Counted from the stretch's first letter, positions 47,422 through 58,131 are shown. The stretch is 64,000 bases of DNA from Aliidiomarina sedimenti (GCF_003986955.1 NZ_PIPN01000005.1:124001-188000); one strand, 5' to 3'. Made by a program: numbers and translations. Notes: generated by a model from the sequence alone, not told the origin.

Positions 47422-49400
47422 TATTGATTATCTTCCTGCTGTTCAGCTCGCGCATCGTCAGACTCACGAGCCAAAAATTCTTTTACCACCGGTAATGATC
47501 GTGTCCGCGCCATTGCAGGCAAACTATTTAAAAAAATCCGTCCATACTGCTTAGTTACCAGGCGATTGTCACAAACCACCAGGGCGCCATAATCATATGC
47601 ATCACGTATTAACCGCCCTGCACCCTGCTTGAGACTAATTACCGCCTGTGGCAGCTGAACCTGATTGAACGGGTTCTGACCGCGCAATTTACAGTCTTCA
47701 ATCCGAGCCTGCAATAATGGGTCATCCGGCGCTGCAAACGGTAATTTATCAATAATGACCAGGCGCAAGGCATCTCCGCGTACGTCTACACCCTCCCAAA
47801 ATGAACTGGTGCCGAGCAATACCGCATCCCCGGCGGCGACAAATTGATCAAGCAACTCCCGTTTACTAGTTTGGCCCTGTACGAGTACGGTGCGGTCCAG
47901 TTCGACCTGCAGCACCGCTGCGACCTGATTCAGCATGCGATAACTGGTAAACAATAAGAAGGTGCCGCCATGATTGACCGCAATCAACTCACGGGCCAGC
48001 TGCAAAATGTGCTGCGCCATCGCCGGATCACTCGGTTGCGGCAAGTACCTTGGCATGTACAGCATCGCCTGACGGGAGAAATCGAACGGGCTCGATAATA
48101 CTAAGGTTTGTGCGTCCTGCAGGCCCAGCCGACCACTAAAGTGACTGAAGTCTCCGTCCACTGCCAGAGTAGCCGAGGTAAACACCCAACGCGCTTGCTG
48201 ACGCTGGATAAATTCAGCAAACTTATCTGCGACGCTCAGCGGAGTCTGATGCACAGTTAAATGGCGACTGGTCGTTTCATACCAAAAGCTATACCCGGTG
48301 CGAGCAGTATTTGTTAATTGCTGCCAGCGTGTTTTCAGGGCCAGAATGCGCTCGTAACACTGGTCGAGGACTTTGTTGCGCCCCAGCGACGCTTTAACAA
48401 TGTCATAGGCTCGCTGCAATGTCGTGGTTAAGCGCTCACTATCCGACGCCACAGCGGTTTGCTTATGCGCATCGCGCCAGTTGCCTCGTTCGGGGTCGCG
48501 GGCAAACTGCAAACGCAGGTCAAGACCACCTTTCTCCAGTTGGTCAGCAATACTCTCCAGTTGCTTAAGATCTTTCAATTCAGTGCGATAGAGCATCCGC
48601 AGATCCTGGCCAAGCTCGGCAAGCTGACGGGTACTCAATGACTCGCTAAAATAGTTGCTGGCAATATCAGGCACCTGATGGGCCTCATCAAAAATAACCA
48701 TGTCCGCTTGCGGAATTAGCTCGCCAAACCCCGTGTCTTTCAGCACCGCATCGGCAAAAAAGAGATGGTGATTGACCACCACTACATCGGCTTCCAGCGC
48801 CTTTTGTCTGGCTTTGACTACATAGCAGTCGTCGTAAGCCGGGCATTCGCGACCCAGACAGTTGTCAGCGGTGCTGGTAATTTGCGGTAAAATAATCGCA
48901 TCTTCGGGCAGCTCAGTAAGTTCTCCAAGGTCGCCGCTACGGGTTTGATTGGACCATTGTTTTACCACCCTCGCCTGCTGCTGCATCTGGGCCAGGTATT
49001 GGGGGTCAAAGCGAGAAGGCTGCTGCACGAACTGCTCCATTCGCTGAATACACAGGTAGTTGTTACGCCCTTTCAATAGCGCCACCACCGCATCGGCCGC
49101 CAGTACATCGCGAACTTTGGGTAAGTCACGATGAAACAACTGCTCCTGCAGATTCTTGGTGCCAGTCGACACGATCACTTTTGGCCGCCTGCCGTCCTCT
49201 CCTTTCGCCATTAACGCAGGCGCCAGGTAAGCGAAGGTCTTACCGGTTCCGGTTTCAGCTTCCACAATTAATACAGGGTGGGCATCCGCCATTGATGCAA
49301 TCGCTTCAGCCATCTGCATTTGTGCAGGGCGAGGCTGAAAGCCCTCAATCGCCTTACTGAGTAGCCCGTCATTGGCAAAAACATTACTTATGTTTGCCAT
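47421..49400 (-). CDS. yoaA: DinG-family ATP-dependent helicase YoaA
   Basis: 659 aa from ATG 49400 (GGGAG upstream); 30 extra codons further up have no family similarity. XPD/DinG-like superfamily 2 helicase: Walker A EAETGTGKTFAYL, Fe-S Cys set around CIQRM...CLGRECPAYDDC, DEAH box in MVIFDEAHQVPD, and QGAGRLIRD near the end. In E. coli YoaA works with the HolC clamp-loader subunit on damaged DNA. Confidence 0.93.
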   Translation of the reverse strand: MANISNVFANDGLLSKAIEGFQPRPAQMQMAEAIASMADAHPVLIVEAETGTGKTFAYLAPALMAKGEDGRRPKVIVSTGTKNLQEQLFHRDLPKVRDVLAADAVVALLKGRNNYLCIQRMEQFVQQPSRFDPQYLAQMQQQARVVKQWSNQTRSGDLGELTELPEDAIILPQITSTADNCLGRECPAYDDCYVVKARQKALEADVVVVNHHLFFADAVLKDTGFGELIPQADMVIFDEAHQVPDIASNYFSESLSTRQLAELGQDLRMLYRTELKDLKQLESIADQLEKGGLDLRLQFARDPERGNWRDAHKQTAVASDSERLTTTLQRAYDIVKASLGRNKVLDQCYERILALKTRWQQLTNTARTGYSFWYETTSRHLTVHQTPLSVADKFAEFIQRQQARWVFTSATLAVDGDFSHFSGRLGLQDAQTLVLSSPFDFSRQAMLYMPRYLPQPSDPAMAQHILQLARELIAVNHGGTFLLFTSYRMLNQVAAVLQVELDRTVLVQGQTSKRELLDQFVAAGDAVLLGTSSFWEGVDVRGDALRLVIIDKLPFAAPDDPLLQARIEDCKLRGQNPFNQVQLPQAVISLKQGAGRLIRDAYDYGALVVCDNRLVTKQYGRIFLNSLPAMARTRSLPVVKEFLARESDDARAEQQEDNQ

Positions 49401-49564
49401 GCTGCTCCCTGATCCATCGTTACCATTGTGTACCCCAGCTAGTTGAAGCTGCATTATTTCACAGCATTTGATTTGCTTCATCCGTTTCATTCAGCTGGCT
49501 AACTTTCCAACAACCGTAGATTTCAGATACAATGCAGCGCTAACGTTTGGCATAGGAAGAAGTT

Positions 49565-51583
49565 TTGGTGCAGGTTGTTCGTCAGTCCCTTACAGCGTGG
49601 CTTTTGTCGCTTAGTATGCTCGTGGTCAGCCATTCAGTGCAGGCCGTGCAGCCTGAGCCATTGCCAACGAATGATGACAGCTACAGCCTGGCCGAGATCC
49701 GGGCGGCCTATTTAATAAGTGTTATGCGCTATGTCAACTGGCCCAATGAAGAGCAGCGCTCCGAACTGACCATTGGGGTGCTGGGGGATGAAAATGTTTT
49801 TGAGCTGCTCGCTTCTATTCCGCTTGGAGAGATGCGTGATAAACCCATTCAGGTTCAACTACTGACCCGTAATTCTCAGGTGGCTCAGGTCGACTTAGTC
49901 TACGTCGGACCACGCCATAGCGGTGCCAGCGAACTGATTCTCAACCAGGCCATGCGCAACAATGTGCTGGTGATCACTGAAGACCGCCTGGTTCGCCAGA
50001 ACATGATGATCAATATCAGTGCAGACAATGCCGGTGCAATCAGTTACCAAATCAATGACCAGCGGATTAATTCTGCCGGCCTTGAGGTGAACTCAGGGCT
50101 ACTGCAAATCAGTGGGCAGGAGCTGAATACCCTTGCTGCACACCACAGGTCGATGCTTGAGATTGCCAGTATTCAAAGCAGCCGTCAGGAGCTGAGTGAA
50201 CAGAATAACCTGCTCCGCGAGGAACTCCGTCAGTTGCAGGAGCGCATTTCCAGCCTCGAGCAGGCGCTCAGTGAACGTGATCAGGTACTCCGCGTGCAGG
50301 AAGGAACCATCGAAGAAAAGCAGGAAGTGATGGACTCGCAGCAGGCTACCCTGAACAACTTGTTGTCAGAACTGGAACAACAACGCGAATTATTGTTTAA
50401 CCGTGAGGAACAACTTAACCGGATTCAAAACTTACTTGATGACAGTGAACGAACCTTACGTGAGCAGGAACGCTTGCTGGAAACCAAAGAGGCGCAACTG
50501 GCGGCTAAAGAGCAGGAAGGCAATGAGCTGGCTCAGCGTATTACGGCCAATCGCGACATTCTTGCTGCCCAACAGCAGCAGTTGCGTGATCAACGCAGTG
50601 CCCTGACGGAGCAGGCTGCACTCATCGAGAATCGCGAACGCACTATCGACCGACAGCGGGAATACCTGATTTATATCCTGATTGCATTAGCGGCGGCCTC
50701 AATATTAGGTGTCCTCAGCTTAAGCTTGTACGTCAAAAAACGACGCACCGCGACACAACTCATGGATGCCCTTACCGAGCTGCATAACGCTCAGGACAAG
50801 CTGGTAGAGTCAGAAAAAATGGCCGCGCTTGGTAACCTGGTCGCTGGTGTTGCCCATGAAGTCAACACGCCGCTGGGTGTTGCATTAACCGCCACCTCGA
50901 TGTTGAACGATCGCCGCGAAATTCTGCAGCAGAATGTGCGTGAAGGGCGGCTTACGCGGGAGCAACTGGATCGCTTCCTCGGCCAGTCAGAGGAGTCTCT
51001 CAGCCTGACCGAGAAAAATCTGAGCCGGGTAGCGCGGTTAATCAGTAACTTCAAACAGGTTGCTGTGGATCAGATGGTGACCGAACGACGCACGATTGAT
51101 CTCGGCAACTACATTGAAGAAATCATGTCAGCGCTATCCATTGAATTAAAACGTGCCCACATAGACTTCCAGATTGATGTCGATGGCGAAATCGAAATGG
51201 ACACCATCCCCGGTGCGATGGCGCAAATCCTCACCAACCTGGTTACCAACAGCATACGTCACGGCTATGCTGCCACCTCGACCCAGGAGGCCGGTGACAG
51301 CGATATTCGTGGCACTATTACTATTCGTGCGGCGCGGGCAGATGCAGACTATGTACGGCTGAGCTTTTGCGACGATGGCAATGGCATGGATGACGCAACC
51401 CTGCAGAAAATCTTTGAGCCGTTCTTTACCACCAAACGCAACCAGGGTGGTACCGGACTGGGGATGCCCATCGTCTACAACTTAGTGCGCCAGCAATTGA
51501 AAGGCGATATCACAGTCAGCAGTACACCAGGACAAGGTACATGTTTTGAGCTGCTGTTACCCCGCCGGGTGCGGATAAACTAG
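49565..51583 (+). CDS. orphan sensor histidine kinase with N-terminal YfiR-like domain
   Basis: 672 aa. Signal sequence, then a DUF4154/YfiR-like periplasmic domain (RAAYLISVMRYVNWPNE, VLVITEDRLVRQNMMINI, about residues 35-190), a long Gln/Glu-rich coiled coil (about 205-360), a membrane helix (LIYILIALAAASILGVLSLSL), dimerisation box with phospho-acceptor His431 in GVAHEVNTPLG, and an HATPase (NLVTNSIRHG, DDGNGM, GGTGLGMPIV). No receiver domain or response-regulator gene is adjacent. TTG 49565 or GTG 49568 is the start; AGGAAG is upstream. Confidence 0.88.
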   Translation: MVQVVRQSLTAWLLSLSMLVVSHSVQAVQPEPLPTNDDSYSLAEIRAAYLISVMRYVNWPNEEQRSELTIGVLGDENVFELLASIPLGEMRDKPIQVQLLTRNSQVAQVDLVYVGPRHSGASELILNQAMRNNVLVITEDRLVRQNMMINISADNAGAISYQINDQRINSAGLEVNSGLLQISGQELNTLAAHHRSMLEIASIQSSRQELSEQNNLLREELRQLQERISSLEQALSERDQVLRVQEGTIEEKQEVMDSQQATLNNLLSELEQQRELLFNREEQLNRIQNLLDDSERTLREQERLLETKEAQLAAKEQEGNELAQRITANRDILAAQQQQLRDQRSALTEQAALIENRERTIDRQREYLIYILIALAAASILGVLSLSLYVKKRRTATQLMDALTELHNAQDKLVESEKMAALGNLVAGVAHEVNTPLGVALTATSMLNDRREILQQNVREGRLTREQLDRFLGQSEESLSLTEKNLSRVARLISNFKQVAVDQMVTERRTIDLGNYIEEIMSALSIELKRAHIDFQIDVDGEIEMDTIPGAMAQILTNLVTNSIRHGYAATSTQEAGDSDIRGTITIRAARADADYVRLSFCDDGNGMDDATLQKIFEPFFTTKRNQGGTGLGMPIVYNLVRQQLKGDITVSSTPGQGTCFELLLPRRVRIN

Positions 51584-51606
51584 GCTGTCGGCATAACGCC
51601 ACCTAA

Positions 51607-51957
51607 TCAGATAAAGGTATCCAGATGAATACCTTTATGGGTATCGTCATCGTGGTCCGCTAACTTTTTACGTGGGTCTTCAGCCACCGGAGGCTCTTCG
51701 GGCGGCTGATGGCTGGCATGATTATCACCACTCGCCTGCTGTTCCGGCTGTTGCTGGTGGTGCTGTCCCCGTTGCTGCTGGGGGTGACGATAACGCTCCA
51801 ATACCCGGGCACCCTGAGTATCATCAAAGTCTTCATCATCCTGCACCGCCGAGCCAGCTGGTGCGCTTTCAACCCGCTTTACCCGCAAGTTTGGGTCACG
51901 CACATCAATCTGCGTATTGCGCGGTAAAAACGGAAACAAAATATCCTGATTTGCCAT
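51607..51957 (-). CDS. small Gln/His-rich protein of unknown function
   Basis: 116 aa from ATG 51957 (GGGGGG upstream). N-terminal MANQDILFPFLPRNTQIDVR looks ordered; the rest is hydrophilic and low-complexity, with HPQQQRGQHHQQQPEQQ near the middle and an acidic end (DHDDDTHKG). No signal peptide. I recognise no family. Convergent with the kinase gene and 24 nt from its stop. Confidence 0.55.
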   Translation of the reverse strand: MANQDILFPFLPRNTQIDVRDPNLRVKRVESAPAGSAVQDDEDFDDTQGARVLERYRHPQQQRGQHHQQQPEQQASGDNHASHQPPEEPPVAEDPRKKLADHDDDTHKGIHLDTFI

Positions 51958-52049
51958 AGGTGCCCCCCAGCACAGTGCCACATAGGTTCTGTATCGGCCA
52001 CGTTACACATTCGTCGAGTAGTTTCTCTGACCAATTTTAGTCTTTAGGG

Positions 52050-52077
52050 TTGCATTTTGCGTACTAGTCAGTAGAAT
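52050..52077 (+). promoter_or_regulatory. candidate his operon promoter
   Basis: TTGCAT (52050-52055), 16-nt spacer, TAGAAT (52072-52077), 47 nt before the hisL start. Not confirmed by other signals. Confidence 0.45.
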
Positions 52078-52123
52078 TTAGACAACTTAATCACTTTACT
52101 GCCGTCAACCATAGGTTTTTAGC

Positions 52124-52177
52124 ATGAATAGTCTATACAACTCTATTTCTGTACATCACCACCATCATTCTGACTGA
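52124..52177 (+). CDS. hisL: his leader peptide
   Basis: 17-residue ORF with five consecutive His codons (52154-52168; VHHHHHSD), stop TGA 52175-52177, followed by a multi-hairpin leader and terminator before hisG. Classical his attenuation sensor (E. coli HisL has seven His). Confidence 0.88.
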   Translation: MNSLYNSISVHHHHHSD

Positions 52178-52178
52178 C

Positions 52179-52249
52179 GGCCTTCAGAGTGTGGAAGGTC
52201 CGTTATACCGGTACCTTCCAGGAATCTAAAAAAGCCCCCGGAAGCGTAC
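52179..52249 (+). promoter_or_regulatory. his attenuator, competing hairpins
   Basis: Segments read from the sequence: A 52179-52185 (GGCCTTC), B 52193-52200 (GGAAGGTC), C 52211-52219 (GTACCTTCC), D 52240-52249 (GGAAGCGTAC). A pairs with B, B with C, and C with D; D overlaps the terminator loop. A ribosome stalled at His codons leaves A free, allowing A:B and C:D and preventing termination; one at the stop codon hides A, giving B:C and the terminator. The pairings are seen; the mechanism is inferred. Confidence 0.7.
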
Positions 52250-52265
52250 CTTTCGGGGGCTTTTT
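52229..52265 (+). terminator. his attenuator terminator
   Basis: AAAAAGCCCCCG (52229-52240) pairs with CGGGGGCTTTTT (52254-52265), 55 nt before hisG. Confidence 0.88.
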
Positions 52266-52319
52266 AATTGTATTTGGTACGCGCCTCGCGCTACGCCCAG
52301 CAGACACTAAGGAAATGTT

Positions 52320-53216
52320 ATGAGCAAACAACGTCTAACCATCGCCGTGCAAAAGTCCGGCCGCCTCAGCAAAGAATCAATCAAGCTGCTCAGCGCCTGT
52401 GGCGTCAAATTCAACATGCATGAAGCCCGCTTAATGGTGCACAGCACCAGCCACCCTATCGACTTATTGCGGGTGCGTGACGATGATATTCCCGGTTTGG
52501 TCATGGATGGGGTTGTTGATCTCGGGCTGGTTGGCGAAAACGTGCTGGAAGAAGAATCACTTGAGCGCGAAATGAGACAACAGAGCAATCAGTTTCGTTC
52601 TCTGCGCCGACTCGATTTCGGCCACTGCCGCCTAAGTATTGCCTTACCAACCGAGCAAAATTTTAACGGTATTGCGGATCTGGAAGGCCTTAAAATTGCG
52701 ACGACCTACCCTCGTTTGCTGGAACGCTACCTCAAAGATCAGGGGGTCAACGCGAAACCAGTGATGCTGACTGGTTCGGTTGAAGTTGCACCGCGGGCGG
52801 GACTGGCCAATGCGGTCTGTGATCTGGTTTCCACTGGCGCGACCTTAGAAGCCAATGGTCTGCGTGAGCAGCAGGTTATTTTCCGCTCTCAGGTGCAACT
52901 GATCCAGCGCGCCGAAGCCCTCGATCCATCTAAACAACAAATGATGGATAAGCTGCTGGCACGTATTGACGGCGTCCAGTTAGCAAAAGAAAGCAAGTAC
53001 ATTATGCTGCACGCGCCGAAAGACAAGCTGCAGCAAGTGGAAGATATACTACCCGGCGCCGAGCGTCCGACTGTCCTGCCGTTATCGCACAGCGACGACG
53101 TGGTTGCCGTTCACGTGGTGAGCACCGAGACGTTATTCTGGGAAACTATGGAACAACTGAAAACACTGGGTTGCAGTTCGATTCTGGTACTGCCGATTGA
53201 AAAAATGCTGGGGTAG
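52320..53216 (+). CDS. hisG: ATP phosphoribosyltransferase (long form)
   Basis: 298 aa, the long hexameric form with its own C-terminal regulatory domain, like E. coli HisG. First committed step of histidine synthesis, feedback-inhibited by histidine. [27 protein letters not shown] and the PRPP loop [14 protein letters not shown] are present. AAGGA precedes the ATG. Confidence 0.97.
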   Translation: MSKQRLTIAVQKSGRLSKESIKLLSACGVKFNMHEARLMVHSTSHPIDLLRVRDDDIPGLVMDGVVDLGLVGENVLEEESLEREMRQQSNQFRSLRRLDFGHCRLSIALPTEQNFNGIADLEGLKIATTYPRLLERYLKDQGVNAKPVMLTGSVEVAPRAGLANAVCDLVSTGATLEANGLREQQVIFRSQVQLIQRAEALDPSKQQMMDKLLARIDGVQLAKESKYIMLHAPKDKLQQVEDILPGAERPTVLPLSHSDDVVAVHVVSTETLFWETMEQLKTLGCSSILVLPIEKMLG

Positions 53217-53221
53217 TGACA

Positions 53222-54589
53222 ATGGCAAGTTATACAATCGCCGGCGCTGTGCGCTGGCAATCCTTGAGCGAAGAAGAACGGCGCCGCCGTCTTCAACGCC
53301 CGGCACAGCGCGCCAGCGCGCAACTGATGAGACAGGTTCGCGAGATCATTGAGCAGGTTGAGCAGCAAGGCGACTCTGCCCTGCTTGAACTGACTCAGCG
53401 TTTCGACAATGTCAGCCTCGACTCGCCTGTGTTAGCTATGGATCAGGTTGAAGCTCTCGCCGGACGGACCGAGCAAAAGGTCAAGCAGGCCATAGATCTG
53501 GCCTACGACAATATTCGCCGTTTCCATGCTGAGCAGCGACCGCAAACCGTGGACATCGAAACCATGCCCGGTGTGCGTTGTCAGCAACGCATCGCGCCAT
53601 TACGCAAGGTTGGCCTGTATATCCCAGGCGGCAGTGCCAGTTTGCCAAGTACAGTGCTGATGTGCGGCGTACCGGCTCAGCTGGCTCAATGCAATGAGCG
53701 TATTCTGGTCAGCCCACCAGACAAAAATGGCCTGTTAAGTCCGGCTATTTGCTATGCAGCGCTCAAATGCGGCGTCACTCAGGTGGTTCTGGCAGGCGGT
53801 GCGCAGGCCATTGCAGCACTCGCTTTAGGTACTCAACGTATCAATGCGGTGGATAAAATTTTCGGTCCTGGCAACAGTTACGTCACGGCGGCGAAGCAAT
53901 ACGTCAGCCAGCTCGCCGGTGGCCCTGCTATCGATCTGCCCGCAGGCCCCTCTGAGTTGCTGATTATTGCAGATGACACTGCGGATGCTGAATTCATTGC
54001 CGCTGATCTGTTGTCGCAGGCGGAACACGGGCCGGACTCTCAGGTTATCCTGCTCAGTCCTTCAGCGAAGGTGGTGGAAGCAACCCGCGCCGCGCTGCAA
54101 CGTCAGCTAGCCGAGCTACCACGCGCTGAAATCACTGCGCAGGCGCTGGCATCAAGCAGCTTTATCGTGACCGAGGATTTAACCGAAGCCGCTGCCATTT
54201 CACAGCGCTACGCGCCGGAACACTTGAGTCTGCAAATCAAAGACGCCGAGGACTGGATTGAGCAAACCGATCAGGCAGGCTCCATTTTTGTTGGCCACTA
54301 TGCGCCGGAGTCAGGTGGCGATTACGCAACCGGCACCAACCACGTGCTGCCCACTTACGGTTATGCGCGTAACTACAGCAGCCTTGGTTTAGCCGATTTC
54401 TATCGCCGTTATACGGTGCAACAGCTAACCCCACAAGGGCTACGTCTGTTGGCACCAGCGATCACGGCGCTGGCTGCCGAAGAAAAGCTCGACGCACACC
54501 GCCTCGCCGTCACCCGACGTCTGGACAGTGCGCGTATGCAAGCAGATCTGCAAACTGCTACAGCAAGTACCGAAGGAGAGCGTCAATGA
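53222..54589 (+). CDS. hisD: histidinol dehydrogenase
   Basis: 455 aa from ATG 53222; GTG 53216, which overlaps the hisG stop, is an alternative. Zn-dependent four-electron oxidation of histidinol. Conserved VGLYIPGGSASLPSTVLM, DKIFGPGNSYVTAAKQ, GGPAIDLPAGPSELL and LLSQAEHGPDSQ. Stop overlaps hisC (ATGA). Confidence 0.97.
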   Translation: MASYTIAGAVRWQSLSEEERRRRLQRPAQRASAQLMRQVREIIEQVEQQGDSALLELTQRFDNVSLDSPVLAMDQVEALAGRTEQKVKQAIDLAYDNIRRFHAEQRPQTVDIETMPGVRCQQRIAPLRKVGLYIPGGSASLPSTVLMCGVPAQLAQCNERILVSPPDKNGLLSPAICYAALKCGVTQVVLAGGAQAIAALALGTQRINAVDKIFGPGNSYVTAAKQYVSQLAGGPAIDLPAGPSELLIIADDTADAEFIAADLLSQAEHGPDSQVILLSPSAKVVEATRAALQRQLAELPRAEITAQALASSSFIVTEDLTEAAAISQRYAPEHLSLQIKDAEDWIEQTDQAGSIFVGHYAPESGGDYATGTNHVLPTYGYARNYSSLGLADFYRRYTVQQLTPQGLRLLAPAITALAAEEKLDAHRLAVTRRLDSARMQADLQTATASTEGERQ

Positions 54590-55683
54590 ACCTGGCTCAA
54601 CAATTACTACGCCCTCACCTGCGCGACGTACAGCCCTACGCCTCGGCCCGCCGTAGCATGAGTGGCGGCCGTATCTGGCTAAATGCCAATGAGTCACCCT
54701 ATAGCGCCGATTACAACGTCGATACTGCAAACCTGAACCGGTATCCGAATTTCCAGTCGGCGGAGCTTAATCAAGCCTACGCGCGCTATGCGGGCATATC
54801 ACCTGACCAACTGCTTAGTCACCGTGGCAGCGATGAAAGCATCGAGCTTCTGATCCGCAGCTTTTGCGAGCCGGGGCAGGACAAAATCCTTATTTGCCCA
54901 CCGACCTACGGCATGTACAGCATTTCGGCCGGGCTGAATAATACGCCTGTCATCAAAGTGCCATTGCAGCAAGCCGATACAGTTGATCCCAGCGACGACT
55001 GGCAGCTCGACATTGAAGGCATTAAACAACAAAGCGAACAGGTTAAGCTGGTCTTTCTCTGCAATCCATCGAACCCGATTGGTAACCAGTTACGCAGCGC
55101 AGATATAGAACACTTGCTTGAGTACTTTGCTGGCCGTGCCCTGGTGGTAGTCGATGAAGCCTACATCGAATATGCCGATGCAGCGTCTTTCGCCACCTTG
55201 CTGACGCGGTTCGATAACCTGGTGGTAATGCGCACCCTGTCAAAAGCCTTTGGCCTGGCAGGTATCCGGGTCGGTTTTACGCTGGCTAATAGTGAGGTAA
55301 TCAATGCGCTGGTGCCAGTGCTTGCCCCCTACCCGCTGCCTGACGTCAGTATCCAGATTGCCACTCAGGCGCTGAGCCCGGACAACCTAATCGAGGTTCG
55401 TCAGAACGTGATTGAGGCGCAGGGTGAACGTGAAAGGCTCAGTGCTGCATTGACTGAACTGCCGTATGTGCGCAGCGTGCTGCCAAGTGCGACCAACTTT
55501 ATTCTGTTCAGGGTTGCAGACGCAGACGCGGTGATGCAGTTTTGCGTCGATGCCGGTATTTTACTGCGCAACCAGTCAAGCCAGCCCGGGCTGTCCAATT
55601 GCCTGCGGGTGACGGTCGGTGCACCGGCTGAAAATGAACAACTGATCGAGGTGTTGGCTGAATTTGCCAACACCTCGCGCTAA
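54586..55683 (+). CDS. hisC: histidinol-phosphate aminotransferase
   Basis: 365 aa fold-type I PLP enzyme. LNANESPYS near the N-terminus, [20 protein letters not shown] lysine in [17 protein letters not shown] and C-terminal CLRVTVG. Overlaps hisD by 4 nt. Confidence 0.97.
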   Translation: MNLAQQLLRPHLRDVQPYASARRSMSGGRIWLNANESPYSADYNVDTANLNRYPNFQSAELNQAYARYAGISPDQLLSHRGSDESIELLIRSFCEPGQDKILICPPTYGMYSISAGLNNTPVIKVPLQQADTVDPSDDWQLDIEGIKQQSEQVKLVFLCNPSNPIGNQLRSADIEHLLEYFAGRALVVVDEAYIEYADAASFATLLTRFDNLVVMRTLSKAFGLAGIRVGFTLANSEVINALVPVLAPYPLPDVSIQIATQALSPDNLIEVRQNVIEAQGERERLSAALTELPYVRSVLPSATNFILFRVADADAVMQFCVDAGILLRNQSSQPGLSNCLRVTVGAPAENEQLIEVLAEFANTSR

Positions 55684-55694
55684 GGAGTAGACAG

Positions 55695-56771
55695 ATGCTT
55701 TCGCAACAAAAAATTCTTTTTATCGACCGTGACGGCACCTTAGTGGAAGAGCCAGCAGTAGATAAACAGCTCGATCGTCTGGATAAACTGGTCTACGAGC
55801 CGGGTATGGTGAGTGCGCTGCTGGCATTGCAAGAAGCCGGTTACCGCCTGGTCATGGTGAGTAACCAGGATGGTCTGGGCACTGACAGTTTCCCCCAGGC
55901 AGACTTTGACGCCCCGCACCAGGCAATGATGCAGTTATTGCAAAGCCAGGGCATTAAATTTAGTGACGTCCTTATCTGCCCGCATTTTGAAAGTGATAAC
56001 TGCAGTTGCCGTAAACCAAAGCTGGGCCTGGTGCAGGAATTCCTGCAACAGGGTTTGGTTGATTTCAGCCAAAGCGCGGTGATCGGCGACCGTGAAACCG
56101 ATCTTCAGCTCGCTGCCGCGATGGGCATTCAGGGCATTCGCTATGACCGCGACAGCAACGGCTGGAGCGATATTGTGAAGGCCCTGACCCTGAAGCCACG
56201 TCAGGCCACTGTCGTGCGCACCACCCGCGAGACCGACATTGAAGTGAAAGTTAACCTGGATGAAAAAGCGCCGGTTTCGATTGCCACCGGCATTGGCTTT
56301 TTCGACCATATGCTGGAGCAAATTGCCACCCACGGTGGTTTTTCCCTAAGCGTAAAGGTTTCCGGCGATTTACACATTGATGATCACCACAGTGTGGAAG
56401 ACACCGCGCTGGCACTCGGTGAAGCGCTGCACAAAGCCCTGGCAGACAAACGTGGCATCGGCCGTTTTGGCTTTGTGTTGCCCATGGATGAATGCCGCGC
56501 CGAGGCAATACTGGATGTCTCCGGCCGACCTTTCCTGGTTTTTAATGCCGAGTTTACGGATAGCACGGTAGGAACCTTGTCGACTCAGATGGTTGAGCAT
56601 TTCTTCCGTTCGCTATGTGACACCATGAAAATTAGCCTGCACCTGAGCACCACCGAAGGCAACGCCCACCACCAGGTGGAAAGCCTGTTTAAAGTATTTG
56701 GTCGCGCGTTGCGCCAGGCGATTACTAAACAGGGCAATGAGATGCCCTCCAGTAAAGGGGTGCTGGCATGA
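55695..56771 (+). CDS. hisB: bifunctional histidinol-phosphatase / imidazoleglycerol-phosphate dehydratase
   Basis: 358 aa fusion as in enterobacteria. HAD-type phosphatase in the first 165 residues ([28 protein letters not shown]-type zinc loop [20 protein letters not shown]). IGP dehydratase after it ([40 protein letters not shown]). AGGAG precedes the start. Confidence 0.97.
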   Translation: MLSQQKILFIDRDGTLVEEPAVDKQLDRLDKLVYEPGMVSALLALQEAGYRLVMVSNQDGLGTDSFPQADFDAPHQAMMQLLQSQGIKFSDVLICPHFESDNCSCRKPKLGLVQEFLQQGLVDFSQSAVIGDRETDLQLAAAMGIQGIRYDRDSNGWSDIVKALTLKPRQATVVRTTRETDIEVKVNLDEKAPVSIATGIGFFDHMLEQIATHGGFSLSVKVSGDLHIDDHHSVEDTALALGEALHKALADKRGIGRFGFVLPMDECRAEAILDVSGRPFLVFNAEFTDSTVGTLSTQMVEHFFRSLCDTMKISLHLSTTEGNAHHQVESLFKVFGRALRQAITKQGNEMPSSKGVLA

Positions 56772-57400
56772 AGCTGGTTATCGTCAATACTGGCGTTGCC
56801 AACCTCGCCTCCGTCAACTTTGCATTCAAACGACTGGGAGTTGAAGCGGTAGTGAGCTCCGACCCGGACGTCATCCGTAGCGCCAGCCATGTTGTATTGC
56901 CTGGGGTTGGTACCGCCAGCGCGGCGATGCGTTCGCTTACAGAGTTGCAACTGATTGACGTACTGCGCGAACTCACTCAGCCGGTGCTGGGGATCTGCTT
57001 AGGCATGCAGATGCTCACCAACAGTTCCTCCGAACAGTACAGTCAACAGTCCAGTCTACAAAAAGGGAGCGCCCCTTTACCCTGCCTGGGCGTGATTGAT
57101 ACCCAGGTTGAACGGCTGCACAACAAAGACAATCTGCCACTGCCCCATATGGGCTGGAACGCAACCGAAGTGACCGATCACCCACTGTTCAAAGGCTTTG
57201 CTGGTGAACAACCTTATTTTTACTATGTCCATACCTATGCAGCACCAGCTGAGCCGCACTGCATTGCCCGCTGTGAATACACTCAGCCTTTTGCGGCGGC
57301 TATTGCCCAGGGCAACTTTATGGGCGTACAGTTTCACCCGGAACGCTCCGGCGACGCCGGCGCACGGGTACTACAAAACTTTCTGGAGATCACATGTTAA
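56768..57400 (+). CDS. hisH: imidazole glycerol phosphate synthase, glutaminase subunit
   Basis: 210 aa class I amidotransferase. Nucleophile Cys in [15 protein letters not shown], and His/Glu in [12 protein letters not shown]. Feeds ammonia to HisF. Overlaps hisB (ATGA) and hisA (7 nt). Confidence 0.97.
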   Translation: MKLVIVNTGVANLASVNFAFKRLGVEAVVSSDPDVIRSASHVVLPGVGTASAAMRSLTELQLIDVLRELTQPVLGICLGMQMLTNSSSEQYSQQSSLQKGSAPLPCLGVIDTQVERLHNKDNLPLPHMGWNATEVTDHPLFKGFAGEQPYFYYVHTYAAPAEPHCIARCEYTQPFAAAIAQGNFMGVQFHPERSGDAGARVLQNFLEITC

Positions 57401-58131
57401 TTCCAGCGCTGGATATTATTGACGGTCAGGTGGTGCGCCTGAAACAAGGCGATTTCGCACGCCAGACCACCTACCATTCTGACCCGATTGAGGTGGCCTG
57501 TGACTATGCGCAAGCCGGTGCTGAGTATCTTCATATTGTTGATCTTGATGGAGCCCGTGACCCCGCCAAACGGCAGCTAACGCTGATTAACCGGATGCAG
57601 CAGGAAAGCGGTTTGCCCACTCAAACCGGAGGAGGCATTCGCACCACTGAGGACATCCGTAGCTTACTCGCCACCGGCGTTGAGCGCGTGGTAGTCGGTT
57701 CGACCGCAGTCAAGGACCCGGCCCTGGCGGCGCAGTGGCTGAATGAGTTTGGTTCAGAGGCCATTGTGCTGGCGTTAGATATCAACATTGATGCCGACGG
57801 CCAACGCTGGTTAGCGACACACGGCTGGCAGGAACAAAGCGATGTGCGCATTGAAACACTGCTCGGCGACTTAATTCCTGCAGGCTGTAAACATGTGCTG
57901 TGCACCGACATTAGTCGTGACGGCATGCTCTCCGGCCCCAACGTGCATTTATACCGCGACTTAAAAATCGATTTCCCGGAGGTGGTCTGGCAGGCATCCG
58001 GGGGGGTTTCCAGCTTGCATGATCTGAAAGACTTACGTGCGGTAAACTGTGACAGTGTCATTTTAGGCAAAGCGCTGTTAACCGGACAATTTACCCTGGC
58101 GGAGGCAACCGAATGCTGGCAAAACGCATAA
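57394..58131 (+). CDS. hisA: phosphoribosylformimino-5-aminoimidazole carboxamide ribotide isomerase
   Basis: 245 aa TIM barrel. N-terminal [17 protein letters not shown] with the catalytic Asp, [18 protein letters not shown], and [13 protein letters not shown] with the second Asp. The ATG lies inside hisH after GGAG. Overlaps hisF by 19 nt. Confidence 0.97.
   Translation: MLIPALDIIDGQVVRLKQGDFARQTTYHSDPIEVACDYAQAGAEYLHIVDLDGARDPAKRQLTLINRMQQESGLPTQTGGGIRTTEDIRSLLATGVERVVVGSTAVKDPALAAQWLNEFGSEAIVLALDINIDADGQRWLATHGWQEQSDVRIETLLGDLIPAGCKHVLCTDISRDGMLSGPNVHLYRDLKIDFPEVVWQASGGVSSLHDLKDLRAVNCDSVILGKALLTGQFTLAEATECWQNA

Noticed and set aside
52060-52075. GTACTAGT-like TrpR half-site upstream of hisL
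   Set aside because: Only one half-site, at a his and not a trp gene; likely chance.
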